Below are positions 18,201 to 24,842 of a stretch of 64,000 nt of DNA, piece after piece. A program made the position numbers and the translations under genes. Each line of letters starts with the position of its first letter. The first letter of the stretch is position 1. The stretch is from Paenibacillus sp. OK003. GTDB taxonomy: Bacteria > Bacillota > Bacilli > Paenibacillales > Paenibacillaceae. A model generated the notes under the pieces. That model did no database searches and was not told the DNA's origin. It was given only the letters and a program-made list of their open reading frames with translations. The DNA lies in the NCBI RefSeq assembly GCF_900109515.1, contig NZ_FOBD01000006.1:62001-126000 (forward strand). The letters run 5' to 3'.

Positions 18201-18687
18201 AGCAGCTTTTAGAGGTAATGCATTTGTCGAGTACATTGCAGAAGAACAGCTGATGCAGGTTAGTCAGGCTGCTTCACAGCGTCTGCGCTTCCTGACCAAA
18301 CAACGTTATTCACTTGAGGTGGATTCAGGCGGGGGCTTTGTCATCTGTGACGATGCCAATGGTGGAGTTAAACGTCCGGTGTCCACCTTGTCTGGTGGAG
18401 AGACGTTCCTGACCTCATTGTCACTGGCACTGGCTCTGTCTGCCCAGATTCAGCTGCGCGGCCAGTACCCGCTGCAATTCTTCTTCCTGGATGAAGGGTT
18501 TGGCACATTGGATCCTGAACTGTTGGATACCGTCATTACATCATTAGAAAAACTGCATGATGACCGTCTTGCCGTCGGTATTATCAGTCACGTTCCGGAG
18601 CTGCGAGCACGCTTGCCACGCAAACTTGTGGTGATTCCAGCAGGCGAGGCCGGAGCTGGATCTCGCGTAGTATTGGAAACTTTATAG
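15268..18687 (+). CDS. sbcC: Exonuclease SbcCD, subunit C (SMC-like ATPase)
   Basis: SbcC is the Rad50-like ATPase partner of SbcD. The TTG start overlaps the sbcD stop (TTGA) behind GAGGAGGTCGAGGG. The 1139-residue protein has Walker A GIFGPTGSGKSSLLDA near residue 30. Two long coiled coils surround a zinc hook, GEPCPVCGSAHH, near residue 540. The signature LSGGETFLTS and Walker B FFFLDEGFGTLD lie near the C-terminus. From about 16.85 to 17.42 kb the second coil becomes very rich in alanine and in G+C, unlike the rest of the gene. The frame stays open, so it appears intact. Confidence 0.95.
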   Translation: MKPILLKVAGLQSYRETQEIDFTVLTETGLFGIFGPTGSGKSSLLDAITLAMYGKVERAVNGTQGIMNHAEDSLSVAFTFELVSAEGTRRFRVERRFKRNNEVSVSNTISKFIETVNGEEQVLADKLADVNRCVEDVIGLKMDDFTRAVVLPQGKFAEFLSLKGSERRQMLQRLFHLEKYGDQLAIKLSRRVKDNDMVHQSLAAEQQGLGNASKETLAETELLLQAAVKQSELSRKTLDEAMKEAEQLGKVRELSHERQARMEEHEKLKARAPQIEAGEQRLKLAGAADAILPSLQTMRDAAAQQKLREDAAGIAHQQAVEHERLSVLEAEKAETARVQMAEEEPKLLLRLEQLEQAKELQRERDGLREDRTRLKQLLDKGQAEQSVIGQQLEKEKELQQRGRKRREELQESLKPNEVKSEERRQLQAALELKHRLDTAAEQLRQNKAEMEANKQSAEQGADRLKLAAQEETRLSEQRQHLIEQAAAGLEALLACEQDIGREQSLLARAEEQLRGTMREQELHRLSSALRAELRDGEPCPVCGSAHHPLPAAPPGEGPPAGDADLELLRSLHAELQELRFGLRQQLHERRSLLTQLGAAAGEAPATAEAAPAAAEPEPAGSPVHGRSPADWAERAAALREAARALAAAAAPLQAEAAALQQAAVGAQQRRMEAAAAQEAGQAGLAQAERRLAESEAAAAALHGRWAAELPGIVQEQAMALHQAMQERDARAEDIKERLNKSVTFLEEKEQLVQSLQQKLVELDKQLIQWQTEWQGNSKQLVEKEERLRQWVGEQRVEDLIAAAQNRLDELRKNAADSAQRFKEADALKQESAKKDVMAHQAAASAAEHLQQAQERWKQLLDQSPFDSENDVVEAALPSQEAERLAAEIQQHRDRDRELVSQLRELEQKLGGAVVSEEQWLACTERLKLSRAEDEAALRAKARAERDLEDVQQRHVRWTELENKRVEVSRQGEMLSKLQAAFRGNAFVEYIAEEQLMQVSQAASQRLRFLTKQRYSLEVDSGGGFVICDDANGGVKRPVSTLSGGETFLTSLSLALALSAQIQLRGQYPLQFFFLDEGFGTLDPELLDTVITSLEKLHDDRLAVGIISHVPELRARLPRKLVVIPAGEAGAGSRVVLETL

Positions 18688-18732
18688 GGACTTGAACACA
18701 GAACACATACGATTGAATGAGTGCAAATTGAG

Positions 18733-18776
18733 TTCCCCTCAGAAACCAGTCATACAAGATTGTTTCTGAGGGGGAA
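18733..18776. terminator. Inverted repeat after sbcC, probable terminator
   Basis: CCCCTCAGAAAC and GTTTCTGAGGGG form a perfect 12-base stem around a 15-base loop, 48 bases after the sbcC stop. There is no clear T-run on either side, so termination is inferred from position and stem strength. Confidence 0.55.
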
Positions 18777-18887
18777 ATCTCTGATTGATTGAGTGTTTTT
18801 GGTTTGAATCTCATTTATATTCTCGGTGAGTCAGATGAGTGAGATTGCTCACAGATACAGGTTCATCCTGTTGTTATACTACAGTTA

Positions 18888-19004
18888 AGCCGACAAACTT
18901 ATGTTAAGCACCCCGGCGGACGTCTGATCAGGAATAATCCTGGTCAGACGTCCGTGATAGCAGTCTTCCACATGGGAAGCTGCAAAGGGGTGCTTCTTTT
19001 TTTG
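18888..19004 (+). ncRNA. Candidate structured small RNA with intrinsic terminator
   Basis: Three helices fit a closed three-way junction. P1 pairs AAGCACCCC (18906) with GGGGTGCTT (18987). P2 pairs GGACGTCTGATCAGGA with TCCTGGTCAGACGTCC around an ATAA tetraloop, with a single wobble. P3 pairs GCAGTCTTCC with GGAAGCTGC around ACATG. Seven T residues follow P1, giving a terminator-like end. A TATACT hexamer at 18875 could be the -10, but no good -35 is seen. I do not recognise a known RNA family. The next gene starts 180 bases downstream, so this may be a free-standing RNA. Confidence 0.55.
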
Positions 19005-19186
19005 CAAGTAAATATTTCCTGACATCATTCATGTTTCATTAAAATTTCGCAGGTACAACTTCTATACTCATATCACTCCCTAGGCAGTTATCTTGAAACT
19101 CTTGTCATTCACAGTGTCATTTCGCCCAGATCTGAATACGATGAAAGGGTGATGAAGAGCAGAACAGATTCGGGAGGCGATCGAAC

Positions 19187-19531
19187 GTGGAAAAGGTAGA
19201 AGCGAAGAAACTGTGTAAGGAACACATGCATCGCTATGTATGTATACAGATGCATGACGGTGCCCATTATGATGGCATTGTGGAAAATGTGGATGATGAC
19301 ATGATTTATTTGGCTGTTCCGGTGGGGCACGAAGCTGTGGTTAATCATGCAAATGCAAACGCAAACTGGGGACCGAATATGATGCCAGTTCCTTATTCTG
19401 CACATGAGCGGGGATTTTTCCCGGGCTATGGCTACCCATACCCTTATTACGGTTATGGTCGCAGACGGTTCAATAGGCTGGTTCTTCCGTTGGTCGGCCT
19501 GACTGCATTATCTTTGTTACCTTATTATTAA
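19187..19531 (+). CDS. Small Sm-like (Hfq/LSm fold) protein with Tyr/Gly-rich tail
   Basis: A 114-residue protein that I cannot name. Residues 16-45 (RYVCIQMHDGAHYDG then IVENVDDDMIYLAV) follow the Sm1 pattern of hydrophobic alternation, D-G, a conserved G and a late I-x-L. No Hfq-type Sm2 motif follows. The second half has GPNMMPVP, then GYGYPYPYYGYGRRR, and ends in a hydrophobic stretch, LVLPLVGLTALSLLPYY, which could lie in or on a membrane. GTG is the start, with GGGAGG at good spacing. The fold is inferred from pattern alone; RNA binding is not shown. Confidence 0.6.
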   Translation: MEKVEAKKLCKEHMHRYVCIQMHDGAHYDGIVENVDDDMIYLAVPVGHEAVVNHANANANWGPNMMPVPYSAHERGFFPGYGYPYPYYGYGRRRFNRLVLPLVGLTALSLLPYY

Positions 19532-19568
19532 TAGGACTCTGAAAGCATTAAATTTTACCAATGAAAAT

Positions 19569-19630
19569 CGAACCTTTCACATCTTCGGTGTATTCTTTCA
19601 CTTCACTGAGATATGAGAGGTTCTTTTGTT
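19569..19630 (+). terminator. Probable terminator after the Sm-like gene
   Basis: GAACCTTTCACATCT pairs with AGATATGAGAGGTTC with a few mismatches. TTTTGTTGCTTTT follows. It separates the Sm-like gene from the HIT gene, which has its own promoter. Confidence 0.5.
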
Positions 19631-19659
19631 GCTTTTATTATGAATTGAAACAGGTTAAA

Positions 19660-19689
19660 TTGGACGTGAGTTTTCAGTTCCGGTATGAT
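19660..19689 (+). promoter_or_regulatory. Sigma-A-type promoter of the HIT gene
   Basis: TTGGAC (19660) and TATGAT (19684) are separated by 18 bases, about 45 bases upstream of the start codon. Confidence 0.5.
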
Positions 19690-19732
19690 AGAAGGGTATA
19701 CATAATTTTTAAATCGAAGGAGGGTATGAACA

Positions 19733-20092
19733 ATGGATTGCTTATTTTGCAAAATTGTAGAGGGCAGCATTCCCTCCAATAAGGTACTGGAGAATGACCA
19801 TGTCATCGTCTTTCATGACATCCAGCCCGCTGCACCGACCCATGTACTCGTTATTCCCAAGAAACATATTGCTTCTATGAATGAAGTAACGACGGAAGAC
19901 TTGCCGTTGATCGGTGAGATTCACCTGGCTGCGCAGGAAGCGGCCAAGCGTCTCGGCGTGGAAGAAACAGGTTACCGACTGATTAATAACTGCGGCAAGG
20001 ATGGAGAACAGACCGTTCATCATCTGCATTATCATTTGCTTGGTGGGACCCGACTTGGGGTGCTGACAAGTTTGTCAGACTCACACAAATAA
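19733..20092 (+). CDS. HIT-family nucleotide-binding hydrolase (Hint-like)
   Basis: A 119-residue histidine-triad protein; the family hydrolyses adenosine phosphoramidates and related nucleotides. It starts MDCLFCKIVEGSIPS and has HVLVIPKKHI in the middle. The triad is HHLHYHLLGG near residues 99-108, slightly different from the common HVHLHVLGG but retaining H-x-H-x-H. The leading C-x-x-C is typical of zinc-binding Hint members. GGAGG precedes the ATG. It sits just before rpsU, as often in Bacillota, but with separate promoters. Confidence 0.9.
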   Translation: MDCLFCKIVEGSIPSNKVLENDHVIVFHDIQPAAPTHVLVIPKKHIASMNEVTTEDLPLIGEIHLAAQEAAKRLGVEETGYRLINNCGKDGEQTVHHLHYHLLGGTRLGVLTSLSDSHK

Positions 20093-20192
20093 ACGATCTA
20101 AGGCACCCTAAATCAGGGCTGAGCCGTATATGCATAAAAGGCATGAATATGGAGCTGAAGTTCACATAAAATAAATGATCATTACGTTAAGG

Positions 20193-20222
20193 TTGACACC
20201 TTTATTACCTTTCGCCTATAAT
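20193..20222 (+). promoter_or_regulatory. Sigma-A promoter of rpsU-yqeY
   Basis: A consensus TTGACA (20193) and TATAAT (20217) are separated by 18 bases. The predicted start is near 20229, giving a leader of about 50 bases to the rpsU GTG. Confidence 0.8.
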
Positions 20223-20281
20223 GAAAGGTGATGAACCGTGTTATTGCTCTTGGACGGTCTGGTCGGAGGGAGGGAAAACTG

Positions 20282-20455
20282 GTGTCTGAAACTAAAGTTC
20301 GCAAAAACGAGACTATTGATGCTGCACTTCGTCGCTTTAAACGTTCCATCGCAAAAGATGGCGTATTGGCTGAGGTGAAGAAACGTAAGCATTATGAGAA
20401 GCCAAGCGTAAAGCGCAAGAAAAAGTCCGAGGCTGCTCGTAAGAGAAAGTTTTAG
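20282..20455 (+). CDS. rpsU: 30S ribosomal protein S21
   Basis: S21 is a small-subunit protein. The 57-residue product reads [20 protein letters not shown] and ends [12 protein letters not shown], which is the complete, highly conserved family sequence. The GTG at 20282 is chosen because GGAGGGAGGG lies just upstream and because an extension to 20228 would add 18 non-family residues. yqeY follows 15 bases later, as in Bacillus. Confidence 0.96.
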   Translation: MSETKVRKNETIDAALRRFKRSIAKDGVLAEVKKRKHYEKPSVKRKKKSEAARKRKF

Positions 20456-20470
20456 GAGGATTTTAACTAC

Positions 20471-20914
20471 ATGAATCTTAGCGAACGATTGAACGAAGAT
20501 ATGAAGCAAGCGATGAAGAGTAAGGACAAGTTCAAGCTCTCCAACATTCGGTTGATTCGTTCGACGATCAAGAATCTTGAAATAGATTTGAAAAGAGATT
20601 TGGATGATAACGAAGTGCTTGATATTCTGAGTCGTGAAATCAAACAGCGCAAAGATGCCCTCCAAGAATTTGACAAAGCGGGCCGTGAAGACCTCGCGGC
20701 AAATGCAAAAGCGGAAATTGAATTACTCAGTCAGTACCTTCCCGCACAGCTTACCGAAGAAGAAATTAAAGTTATTGTACAGCAGACCATCCAGGAAACC
20801 GGTGCTTCTTCGAAAGCCGAGATGGGGAAAGTCATGTCTGCCCTTATGCCGAAAGTTAAAGGCAAAGCGGATGGCAAACTGGTAAATCAAGCAGTTCAAC
20901 AATTTCTGCAATAA
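20471..20914 (+). CDS. yqeY: GatB/YqeY domain protein
   Basis: A 147-residue protein of the YqeY family, related to the tail domain of GatB and thought to bind tRNA, although its cellular role is unproven. It begins MNLSERLNEDMKQAMKSKDK and has the conserved KFKLSNIRLIRSTIKN and the C-terminal helical segment GKVMSALMPKVKGKADG. TAGGAGG overlaps the rpsU stop and serves as its ribosome binding site. An intrinsic terminator follows within 15 bases, so rpsU-yqeY is a closed two-gene unit. Confidence 0.92.
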   Translation: MNLSERLNEDMKQAMKSKDKFKLSNIRLIRSTIKNLEIDLKRDLDDNEVLDILSREIKQRKDALQEFDKAGREDLAANAKAEIELLSQYLPAQLTEEEIKVIVQQTIQETGASSKAEMGKVMSALMPKVKGKADGKLVNQAVQQFLQ

Positions 20915-20926
20915 AGCAAATCAATA

Positions 20927-20957
20927 AACACCTCCTGACTTGTCAGGGGGTGTTTTT
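20927..20957 (+). terminator. Intrinsic terminator of rpsU-yqeY
   Basis: AACACCTCCTGAC and GTCAGGGGGTGTT pair around a short loop, followed by TTTTT. Confidence 0.88.
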
Positions 20958-21143
20958 TCCATGTTAAATCAATTTTACATCATTGATACGGTAATCCGTT
21001 TCCACAGGAATATGAAGTGTGATGGGGAATCCGTTCATATATTCAAGAAAATTCACAAATACTGCTTTTAAATGGATAATATATATGATTATGGATCTAA
21101 AATGTTGCAATTGCTTCCCGTTTCAAATATAATTTTAAGATTT

Positions 21144-21169
21144 TGAAACGAAATGTTGCATTGTACGTA
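21144..21169 (+). promoter_or_regulatory. Sigma-W-type promoter of the nfeD-floA operon
   Basis: TGAAAC (21144) and CGTA (21166) are separated by exactly 16 bases, the classical extracytoplasmic sigma-W arrangement. The B. subtilis orthologous operon yqeZ-yqfA-yqfB is known to be sigma-W dependent. The -35 is one arm of CGTTTCAAA/TTTGAAACG, and ATGTTGCA occurs on both sides of that palindrome. The predicted start near 21176 leaves a 46-base leader. Confidence 0.75.
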
Positions 21170-21222
21170 ATAAATACCATAAGCTGGACAGTATAACATT
21201 AATGGAAAAGGGGGGACTATTT

Positions 21223-22584
21223 GTGAAGGGAAAGCGCCGGAAGAAGCTTACGGGGCCATTGATGCTCATGATGCTACTGACGCTGCTGCTTCCTGTCTGG
21301 ATTGGATCACCGTCAGCGCATGCAGCTGAGAAAAGTGGCGCCGTATATATCATTCCGGTGGATAAACCAATTGAGCAGGGACTTGGCAAGTTCATGGAAC
21401 GCGGGTTCAAGGAAGCAGAAGAGATGAATGCTGGCCTGATCGTACTGGATATCAATACGCCGGGAGGGCGTGTCGACACGGCAGAAGAACTGGGTACATT
21501 AATTAAGGAAAGCCCAATTGAAACCGTTGCATTTGTCCGTGGAGATGCTGCCTCGGCCGGAAGTTTTCTGGCTTTGAATGCAGATAAGATCGTAATGTCG
21601 CCAGGCAGCATGATTGGTGCGGCAGCGATGGTGGACAGCACGGGTAAACATGTCGATGATCCAAAGCTGGTTGCATTCTGGAAGAGCAAAATGCAGGGAG
21701 CGGCTGAGAAAAGTGGCCGAGACGGCAAAATTGCAGCCGGAATGACGGATGTTAATATGGTTGTGGAGATGCCTGAGATTAATAAAACCAAGCAAAAAGG
21801 TGAAATTATTGCTCTCTCGGCTGAAGAAGCGCTGAAAGTGGGTTATGCGGATCATATCAGCAACACGCCGGAAGAAGCTGCAGCCTGGCTTGGTTACAGT
21901 CAGGATGATGTGTTCACCGTTCAGAGAACAACGGCAGAGAACATATCCACATTTCTCACCAATCCTGTCGTCATGACGGTATTGCTATTCCTCGGAATAG
22001 CCGGTGTGATCATTGAGTTGATTGTACCTGGGTTCGGAGTGCCGGGTATTGTTGGTATCGTGTGCTTTGTGCTTTATTTCTCAGGCAATTACATCGCTGG
22101 TTTTGCCGGAGCGGAGACATGGGTGTTATTCACTGTTGGACTCATCATGATGATCCTCGAGATGTTTATCCCAAGCTTCGGTATTCTGGGTATTTTGGGA
22201 TCGATTGCGCTTGTCGCTGGCGTCGTGCGAGCCGCCTATGATACAAGTGATGCATTTATATCATTAGGTATTGCTTTTGGTGCCGCGCTGGTAGTCATTG
22301 CAATCGTTGTTATTCTTTTTAAGGATCGAGGCATATGGAATCGGTTCATATTAAGTGACAGGCTGTCTGCTGATCAAGGATACTCTTCGGCGACAGAACG
22401 CAAAGAGTTGATCGGTTTGCAGGGCATCAGTCTGACTCCACTTCGTCCCTCGGGAACAGCGATGTTTAATGGAGAACGCGTCGATGTGGTGTCGGATGGA
22501 GATTTCATTCCGATTGATACACCAATTATAGTGATCAAAGCGGAAGGTACCCGGATTGTGGTTCAACAAGCCTTACCGGTGTAA
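21223..22584 (+). CDS. NfeD family membrane protein with ClpP-like serine protease domain (YqeZ-like)
   Basis: A long-form NfeD protein of 453 residues. A signal peptide (KRRKKLTGPLMLMMLL to SAHAA) leads into a ClpP-like domain containing DINTPGGRVD and GDAASAGSFLALNAD, which carries the likely nucleophilic serine. Several membrane spans and a C-terminal OB-fold follow. The GTG at 21223 is preferred over the ATG at 21202 because AAGGGGGGA lies at correct spacing before it. The next gene is floA; in this family NfeD and flotillin-like proteins act together in membrane organisation and stress. A sigma-W promoter lies upstream. Confidence 0.88.
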   Translation: MKGKRRKKLTGPLMLMMLLTLLLPVWIGSPSAHAAEKSGAVYIIPVDKPIEQGLGKFMERGFKEAEEMNAGLIVLDINTPGGRVDTAEELGTLIKESPIETVAFVRGDAASAGSFLALNADKIVMSPGSMIGAAAMVDSTGKHVDDPKLVAFWKSKMQGAAEKSGRDGKIAAGMTDVNMVVEMPEINKTKQKGEIIALSAEEALKVGYADHISNTPEEAAAWLGYSQDDVFTVQRTTAENISTFLTNPVVMTVLLFLGIAGVIIELIVPGFGVPGIVGIVCFVLYFSGNYIAGFAGAETWVLFTVGLIMMILEMFIPSFGILGILGSIALVAGVVRAAYDTSDAFISLGIAFGAALVVIAIVVILFKDRGIWNRFILSDRLSADQGYSSATERKELIGLQGISLTPLRPSGTAMFNGERVDVVSDGDFIPIDTPIIVIKAEGTRIVVQQALPV

Positions 22585-22593
22585 CCCGCTCTG

Positions 22594-22621
22594 TTGCCGG
22601 AGTTAGTTAAAGCTTCGGCAA
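22594..22621 (+). other. Intercistronic hairpin between nfeD and floA
   Basis: TTGCCGGAG and CTTCGGCAA form a nine-base stem (one wobble) ten bases after the nfeD stop. No T-run follows, so it is more likely an mRNA stability or processing element than a full terminator. The 162-base gap to floA otherwise shows nothing clear. Confidence 0.45.
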
Positions 22622-22746
22622 TGTACATAACCATTCTGCGGAGGCTGCGAGTGGAGTGGTGTCAATCAATGCAAAGCAGCAAAGTTCCACACCGTTTTTA
22701 TCCTGTTTCTTACAAAAATTAAATTGCAAATGGAGGAATTTTGACT

Positions 22747-23757
22747 ATGGAACCAACCTTGATTACGTTTTTGCTTATTGCGGTAGTTGCGATTATCGTA
22801 TTGAGCGTATTCTTCAGCTTTTTCCCGGTGATGCTCTGGATCTCAGCCCTTGCATCGGGCGTACGCGTGGGGATTATCACGCTGGTAGCGATGAGACTAA
22901 GACGTGTAACACCTAGCCGGATCGTAAATCCACTGATTAAAGCAACCAAAGCTGGACTTCGATTGACAATGAATCAACTGGAGAGTCACTTCCTGGCCGG
23001 TGGTAACGTAGACCGAGTGGTCAACGCCCTGATTGCTGCACAACGTGCGAACATTCCACTCGAATTTGAACGCGCTGCTGCGATCGACCTTGCAGGTCGT
23101 GATGTATTGCAAGCCGTACAGATGAGTGTAAACCCACGTGTTATTGAAACGCCGATTGTTTCTGCGGTAGCTAAGGATGGTATCGAAGTTAAAGTAAGAG
23201 CACGGGTTACAGTTCGTGCCAATATTGACCGCCTCGTCGGTGGTGCGGGTGAAGAGACGATTATCGCCCGTGTCGGCGAAGGTATCGTAAGTACGAACGG
23301 TTCCTCGAATTCCCATAAAGACGTCTTGGAAAATCCGGATCTGATCTCTCGTACCGTATTGTCCAAAGGTCTGGATGCAGGTACCGCTTTTGAAATCCTG
23401 TCTATTGATATCGCGGACGTGGATGTAGGTAAAAACATTGGTGCCTTCCTGCAAACGGAGCAGGCAGAGGCTGACAAACGTATTGCACAGGCAAAAGCGG
23501 AAGAGCGTCGGGCAATGGCCGTAGCCCAAGAACAAGAGATGAAAGCGCGCGTAGTGGAAATGAGAGCGCGTGTAGTTGAATCCGAATCCCAAGTACCTCT
23601 TGCTATGGCTGAAGCACTCCGTAGCGGTAAAATCGGTGTAATGGACTACATGAACCTGAAAAACATTGAAGCAGATACTCAAATGCGCAACACATTAGGA
23701 AAACCTGGTGAAAATACAAACTCCAACGATCACGGTGATTCCAAAAACGGAAGATAG
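22747..23757 (+). CDS. floA: Flotillin-like protein FloA
   Basis: FloA scaffolds functional membrane microdomains and affects membrane fluidity and secretion. The 336-residue protein starts [19 protein letters not shown], a membrane hairpin, followed by [14 protein letters not shown] as in YqfA. A PHB/SPFH domain follows, then an Ala/Glu-rich coiled coil ([18 protein letters not shown]). The ATG at 22747 is chosen over the TTG at 22741 by homology; GGAGG is ten bases upstream. It is the second gene of the sigma-W unit. Confidence 0.95.
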   Translation: MEPTLITFLLIAVVAIIVLSVFFSFFPVMLWISALASGVRVGIITLVAMRLRRVTPSRIVNPLIKATKAGLRLTMNQLESHFLAGGNVDRVVNALIAAQRANIPLEFERAAAIDLAGRDVLQAVQMSVNPRVIETPIVSAVAKDGIEVKVRARVTVRANIDRLVGGAGEETIIARVGEGIVSTNGSSNSHKDVLENPDLISRTVLSKGLDAGTAFEILSIDIADVDVGKNIGAFLQTEQAEADKRIAQAKAEERRAMAVAQEQEMKARVVEMRARVVESESQVPLAMAEALRSGKIGVMDYMNLKNIEADTQMRNTLGKPGENTNSNDHGDSKNGR

Positions 23758-23770
23758 GCGGTGAGTGCAT

Positions 23771-24376
23771 ATGGGCCTATTTGAATGGATTTTTAACAAT
23801 CTGTATATTGTAGCAGTCATCGCTTTTGCACTCTTTTCCTTCCTTGGAAAAGCAGCAAAGTCCGCTGATCCGAACAAAAAGCGTGCAAATAACGGGATGC
23901 CAACGTTTGGAGGGAGTGGTGATTCGGACCGGAATGATCGCTCGCGGGGGAATACTGCATCGCAGCAGTCATCGGGTCCTTCAGATCCCCGCTATGATGA
24001 GCAGTACGATGAGCGGTATGATGACGATCAGTATGATGATCGATATGATCAAACCTATTCGCAGCCAGCAACGACATCTGCCCGTCCCGTGAATGACGAC
24101 TTTGGAGGGCAGAGTTCTCTGGGTGGAATGGAAAACTCCCTCGAAGAACAAATGAAAGTGATGGAGCAACGACAACGTGAAATTCGGGAGCGACTCGATC
24201 GTATTTCTACTGCAAATACACCGGTTGTGTCTGACTCCAGTTGGGATGAAGTTCCATCCAGCGAGTCTGGACCGTCCCAGCTTCGCCGGGAAGACATTCG
24301 TACTGGTGTGTTGTGGGCAGAGGTTCTCGGTTCTCCGCGCTCTAAACAACCCTTTGGAACACGAGGCAAACTATAA
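23771..24376 (+). CDS. Unknown membrane-anchored protein of the nfeD-floA operon
   Basis: I do not recognise this 201-residue protein. It has one N-terminal membrane segment (LYIVAVIAFALFSFLG), then a polar linker rich in Gly, Asn and Ser. A run of five or so YDxxYD units follows (residues about 76-95, encoded by near-tandem GATGA/TATGA DNA). A short coiled coil (LEEQMKVMEQRQREIRERL) and a disordered tail complete it. The start is 13 bases after the floA stop behind AGGCGGTGAG, so it is cotranscribed and occupies the place of yqfB. A partner role for FloA or NfeD is inference from context. Confidence 0.8.
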   Translation: MGLFEWIFNNLYIVAVIAFALFSFLGKAAKSADPNKKRANNGMPTFGGSGDSDRNDRSRGNTASQQSSGPSDPRYDEQYDERYDDDQYDDRYDQTYSQPATTSARPVNDDFGGQSSLGGMENSLEEQMKVMEQRQREIRERLDRISTANTPVVSDSSWDEVPSSESGPSQLRREDIRTGVLWAEVLGSPRSKQPFGTRGKL

Positions 24377-24398
24377 CTTCATATGGTTTTAAAAAGTG

Positions 24399-24442
24399 AA
24401 AAGCCGTCTCTGGTGAGCATAAATCCAGACGACGGCTTTTTT
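24399..24442. terminator. Bidirectional-looking terminator after the floA operon
   Basis: AAAAGCCGTC and GACGGCTTTT form the stem with an inner CTGG/CCAG extension, and T6 follows. It closes the sigma-W operon before yqfC. Confidence 0.88.
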
Positions 24443-24548
24443 CTGTCTCGGTCTCTTTTTATTTTCACAGCTAACACGTTCCGTAGTTTTCATAATTTCA
24501 GGAATCTGCGCATAAGTTGAACTGTAGAGGAAGGGGGAAGACCTTCGA

Positions 24549-24842
24549 ATGACCCGGATCAGCCGCAAGCTGCGCAGATGGACCAGTGAAGTTCTGGATC
24601 TGCCGCAGGACGTGCTTTACGATATGCCACGGTTAACCCTGATCGGCACAAAGCAATTGTATATAGAGAATCATCGTGGTGTCATTCATTTTACACCGGA
24701 TCGCATCGTTCTGGCTCTTTCACAAGGCCAACTGGAGATCAAAGGAACTGAACTGATGATTCGCAATATTTTGCCGGATGAAGTGGCTGTTGAAGGAACA
24801 ATTCTGGATATTCATATGAATGGAGCGGAGGGGAACAGATGA
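24549..24842 (+). CDS. yqfC: Sporulation protein YqfC
   Basis: A 97-residue YabP/YqfC-family protein, expressed in the mother cell in Bacillus and needed for normal sporulation in relatives. The sequence LTLIGTKQLYIENHRGVIHF followed by TPDRIVLALSQGQLEIKGTE is characteristic. AGAGGAAGGGGG lies upstream of the ATG. The last four bases overlap the yqfD start (ATGA), matching the conserved yqfC-yqfD pair. Confidence 0.92.
   Translation: MTRISRKLRRWTSEVLDLPQDVLYDMPRLTLIGTKQLYIENHRGVIHFTPDRIVLALSQGQLEIKGTELMIRNILPDEVAVEGTILDIHMNGAEGNR

Noticed and set aside
6184-18687. A mobile island carrying addBA-sbcDC
   Set aside because: No integrase, tRNA target, flanking direct repeats or transposase are present. 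Such arrangements are probably ancestral in this family.
19561-19782. A 73-codon frame before the HIT gene
   Set aside because: It overlaps the terminator and promoter and has no ribosome binding site or family resemblance.
22656-22916. An 86-codon frame at the start of floA
   Set aside because: It is out of frame with floA and overlaps its conserved N-terminus.
23990-24050. A CRISPR-like array suggested by short repeats
   Set aside because: The repeats are coding GATGA/TATGA units encoding YD residues, with no spacers of constant length. No CRISPR array was seen anywhere.
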